Assembly (NCBI GenBank): GCA_040216555.1
Contig: JAVJOW010000010.1
Coordinates: 1-64,000, forward strand
DNA from: Arenibacter sp040216555
GTDB taxonomy: Bacteria; Bacteroidota; Bacteroidia; Flavobacteriales; Flavobacteriaceae
Direction: 5' to 3'
DNA: 64,000 nt
In this document: positions 62,301 to 64,000 of the stretch, in pieces
Layout: the number at the start of each line of letters is the position of its first letter
How positions within the stretch are numbered: position 1 is the stretch's first letter
The notes under the pieces: model-generated
What the model was told of the DNA's origin: nothing
What the model saw: only the letters and a program-made list of their open reading frames with translations
Databases searched by the model: none
Made by a program: the position numbers and the translations under genes

Positions 62301-63645
62301 TCAGAAGATCAAACTTACCGATGTGGCCATGAATACCAAGGCAACCTTGGATGGCACCATAACCCATAGATTATTTAAGGATTGGAGCTTGGACTTGGAT
62401 GTAGATACCAATAATGACCGTTTTTTAATACTGAATACACCGTTCAAGGAAGAGGTATTGTACTATGGAGCTGGGTATTTAAATGGTACGGGAAGAATTT
62501 TCGGACCAACCAATGCCCTTACCATTAATGTTGATGGGGAAACGGCAAGGGGTACTTCCTTAAAAATTCCAATTAGTGATGTTGTTAGCGTTGGGGATTT
62601 TTCATTCATCAATTTTGTGGGAAAGAAAGTGGAGGATACGGAAAAGGGACAACGGGTTTTAAAGGAGGTAGAAGGGCTGGAGTTGGCCTTTAACCTAGAT
62701 GTAACTCCTGATGCGGAAGTTGAAATTGTTGTAGATACCAAAACAGGTAGTTCCTTAAGGGGGACAGGTGCGGGAATTTTGTTTATTGAAATCAATACCA
62801 ACGGTAAATTTAATATGTATGGGGATTTCGTGGTAGTAACGGGGCAGTTTCGCTATAAGTTCGGCGGTATTGTGGATAAGACCTTTAAAGTAAAACCGGG
62901 AGGTAATATTACTTGGGAAAGGGAACCCTTGGCTGCGCAATTAAATATGGAGGCCGTATATGCCTTAAATGCTAATCCTGCTCCACTCTTGGATAATCCT
63001 GGCTATACAAGACGTATACCCACCGATGTAGTGGTAAGGCTCACCGGGGAGTTGGAAAGTCCCGTTATAGATTGGAGGATAGAATTTCCAGGTACCAATT
63101 CCATAGTTAAATCCGAATTGGAATACAGATTGCAGGATCCCACTATTGCAGAAAAAAATGCCCTTTTTCTATTGGCACAAGGCTCTTTCGTAAATGAACA
63201 AACCGGAATAAATCAACAGGCTGTTACAGGGAATCTGCTTCAATCTGCCTCGGGAATACTCAATTCCCTATTGGCGGGCGACAACGACAAACTAAATTTT
63301 GGATTGTCTTATGAACAAGGTATTCTGGATAGAACCACGGATATACAGACAGAGAATAGATTAGGGGTAACCTTGTCTACCCAGATCAGTGAAAGGGTCC
63401 TACTTAACGGAAGGGTTGGGGTTCCGGTAGGCGGAGTATCGGAAACCGTGGTTGCCGGAGACGTGGAAGTTCAGATTTTATTGAACGAAGAAGGGACCCT
63501 TAGTGCCAAAATATTCAATCGGGAAAATGAAATCCAGCAATTTCTGGCAGATCGTCAGGGATATACCCAGGGTGTTGGACTTTCCTATCAAGTAGACTTC
63601 GACAGTTTCAAAGAACTATTACGTAAAATTTTAGGGAGAAATTGA
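59317..63645 (+). CDS. tamB: translocation and assembly module protein TamB
   Basis: The protein is at least 1,442 aa: an N-terminal membrane anchor followed by a very long beta-rich (beta-taco) body and a C-terminal TamB/DUF490 domain (SGVLSLNEAGIAIPYLNVDY, GAGILFIEINTNGKFNMYGD, RYKFGGIVDKTF, YEQGILDRT). It spans the periplasm and moves lipids or helps outer-membrane protein assembly. The listed start is TTG 59317, the only standard start in the frame. Up to 14 codons back to a TAA encode IKKLRKILVRVF, a basic, TamB-like N-terminus, so a non-standard start (ATC, ATT or CTG) is likely. Confidence 0.93.
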   Translation: MVLVLICVLGSVILSLPFVQTRFAKYATTEINKEFGTNINIDRLRISLISWDTSLKGVYIEDYKQDTLFYIDNLSTSILNVRNLVNGKLEFGDIAIERLNFKLRTYQDDKSTNLEVFIDKLDDKKPRAPGTPPFYFSSSDVEISDSKFKLIDENRETTEMLNFVDLNISASDFTIVGPDVTSKIQKMSFNSKRGVVVNEMATEFKYTKQQMRFDSLSIKTPQSHLLGKVIFNYEREDFKDFLNKVKIDAEFIESTVALNEVNLLYNEFGSDIIVSFSTIVDGVLNDLNTNDLFLTTDNTGIRGDFNFKNLFTKDAGFELEANMKNVTSSYYELRALLPNILDVLPSSIQKLGQFTVRGDALITESSINTKANINTLIGSSYVDLELTDIDHIDEASYKGFVSLIDFDLGNLIESDKVGITTLDFNVEGKGMVMEYLNTEVIGQVYSINFNGYDYKNINVSGILKEQLFDGSLLCSDENIQFSFKGLADFAENRNNFNFIASVDYADLKKINFINDSVSIFKGDINMDITGNSLDNIVGDIKFTKTNYQNKNETYYFEDFKVSSTFENDSTRIIDINSPDIITGYLKGNFKVKELGRLLQNSLGSIYTNYRPFNISANQRLAFNFKIYNKIVDVFFPEVKFDPNTFIRGNIIADEGDFKLTFKSPSIVAYGNELDSIDVKIDNKNPLFNTYVSIGDLATPYYDVKDFNLINTTLKDTLFFRTEFKGGSEYNDSYNLNFYHTFNKENKSVIGLKTSDVSFKGNKWILNKDGNNKNKVIINKTLDSITIEEVVMNNNEQEQIRLRGQLADSTYKDIELQFKIVTLGKITPAIDSLKLHGEVNGTLNVLQKDNVYLPSSNLNIKNFGINNITLGDLAIGIVGNRDLTDFVVNTSLVDKGSEKLSVVGNISNREEIPQANLIVDFNNFNLEPFSPLGEGVITNIRGLLQGSAILKGPINNPNWSGVLSLNEAGIAIPYLNVDYSFAPYSRVKLSDQTFHFQKIKLTDVAMNTKATLDGTITHRLFKDWSLDLDVDTNNDRFLILNTPFKEEVLYYGAGYLNGTGRIFGPTNALTINVDGETARGTSLKIPISDVVSVGDFSFINFVGKKVEDTEKGQRVLKEVEGLELAFNLDVTPDAEVEIVVDTKTGSSLRGTGAGILFIEINTNGKFNMYGDFVVVTGQFRYKFGGIVDKTFKVKPGGNITWEREPLAAQLNMEAVYALNANPAPLLDNPGYTRRIPTDVVVRLTGELESPVIDWRIEFPGTNSIVKSELEYRLQDPTIAEKNALFLLAQGSFVNEQTGINQQAVTGNLLQSASGILNSLLAGDNDKLNFGLSYEQGILDRTTDIQTENRLGVTLSTQISERVLLNGRVGVPVGGVSETVVAGDVEVQILLNEEGTLSAKIFNRENEIQQFLADRQGYTQGVGLSYQVDFDSFKELLRKILGRN

Positions 63646-63816
63646 GGACATTTTTGAGCCTTTTTAGTTGTTTTTGGCAATTTTTAATTAATCACTTTTC
63701 ATGAAGAATTGATTATGAATTTAACAATTTCCAAGAAATTATTCAACGAAAACGTTGGAGTGCTCCATTGTTGTCAAATTAAAGCCAAAGTCGGGTAATT
63801 ATTGAAATAAGTTTGC

Positions 63817-63824
63817 TAGTTTTG
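63817..63824 (+). promoter_or_regulatory. -7 box TAGTTTTG of pfkA
   Basis: Exact TAnnTTTG, 16 bases before the pfkA ATG. The leader is short and has no Shine-Dalgarno; A/T-rich TTTTTTTAAAATTTTT precedes the start. Confidence 0.6.
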
Positions 63825-63840
63825 TTTTTTTAAAATTTTT

Positions 63841-64000
63841 ATGGCTTCAGCAATAAAAAAGATTGGTGTTTTTACATCAGGAGGAGACTCGCCGGGAATG
63901 AACGCTGCTATAAGGGCAGTAGTACGTACATGTGCCTATTTGAAGGTTGAATGCGTTGGTATCTATAGAGGATATGAAGGCATGATGGAAGGTGATTTTA
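63841..64000 (+). CDS. pfkA: 6-phosphofructokinase, 5' part
   Basis: The window contains the first 53 codons and runs off the end. Seen: KKIGVFTSGGDSPGMNAAI (ATP-binding loop) and IRAVVRTC, and GIYRGYEGMMEGDF. Commits fructose-6-phosphate to glycolysis using ATP. Start set by the clean ATG after the -7 box. Confidence 0.96.
   Translation, partial: MASAIKKIGVFTSGGDSPGMNAAIRAVVRTCAYLKVECVGIYRGYEGMMEGDF

Overview
The window looks like chromosome from a marine, carbohydrate-degrading member of the Flavobacteriaceae (Bacteroidota). The evidence is TAnnTTTG-type -7 promoter elements, few Shine-Dalgarno sequences, many SPII lipoproteins, a nagB with a fused PIG-L domain, family III truncated haemoglobin, and close similarity of the gene products to Maribacter/Arenibacter/Zobellia-type proteins (judged by memory, not by search). 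No rRNA, tRNA, CRISPR array, transposase or prophage was found.

Layout. 0-4 kb: a secreted Gfo/Idh/MocA oxidoreductase and three housekeeping or accessory genes (YdeI-like, DUF502, GNAT). 4.3-8.2 kb: a two-gene McrBC-type (type IV) restriction module, an AAA+ McrB-like motor and a DUF2357/PD-(D/E)XK nuclease. 8.5-10.7 kb: a DUF1593 nucleoside-hydrolase-like protein and queE. 10.7-11.4 kb: a non-coding patch with a duplicated 102-bp palindromic element and several arrays of degenerate heptamers. 11.4-13.3 kb: dinB and two very small membrane proteins. 13.7-18.2 kb: tesB and a three-subunit acyl-CoA carboxylase.

18.8-38.1 kb is the metabolic core: anaerobic/NO/N2O respiration and copper. A plus-strand clade II nitrous-oxide reductase operon (cytochrome c, fasciclin lipoprotein, nosZ, membrane protein, nosL, cupin, nosDFY, haem-copper-oxidase-like protein) is followed on the minus strand by NO-stress genes (truncated haemoglobin, ferredoxin, hemerythrin, ric, cupin, tryptophan 2,3-dioxygenase-type protein), an Rrf2 regulator and cydAB. 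Next comes a plus-strand trio with an OprC/NosA-type copper receptor carrying both copper-site motifs (CxxxM and HxM). NosZ needs many copper atoms, so the trio fits as its metal supply. CRP/FNR-spaced dyads lie about 41-42 bp upstream of the inferred start sites of the nos, cyd and copper transcription units.

38.2-53 kb is sugar metabolism: NagB-PIG-L, uxuA, eda, kdgK, an esterase lipoprotein, a YyaL-like protein, and a duplicated pair of GMC oxidoreductase plus gluconate-dehydrogenase-subunit-3-like genes around a secreted isomerase. The pairs resemble glucoside 3-dehydrogenase systems. 53-64 kb is mostly housekeeping: a VanX-like dipeptidase, a methyltransferase, an AI-2E-family permease, a DUF4159 protein, rsmE, a TfoX-like protein, tsaD, tamB and the start of pfkA.

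The best candidates for new biology are the heptad-phased repeat region, the copper trio and its regulation, the unexplained nos-cluster members, the Rrf2 gene bracketed by inverted repeats, and the duplicated Tat-exported, cysteine-cluster GMC dehydrogenases. All similarity statements come from reading motifs; no database search was possible.
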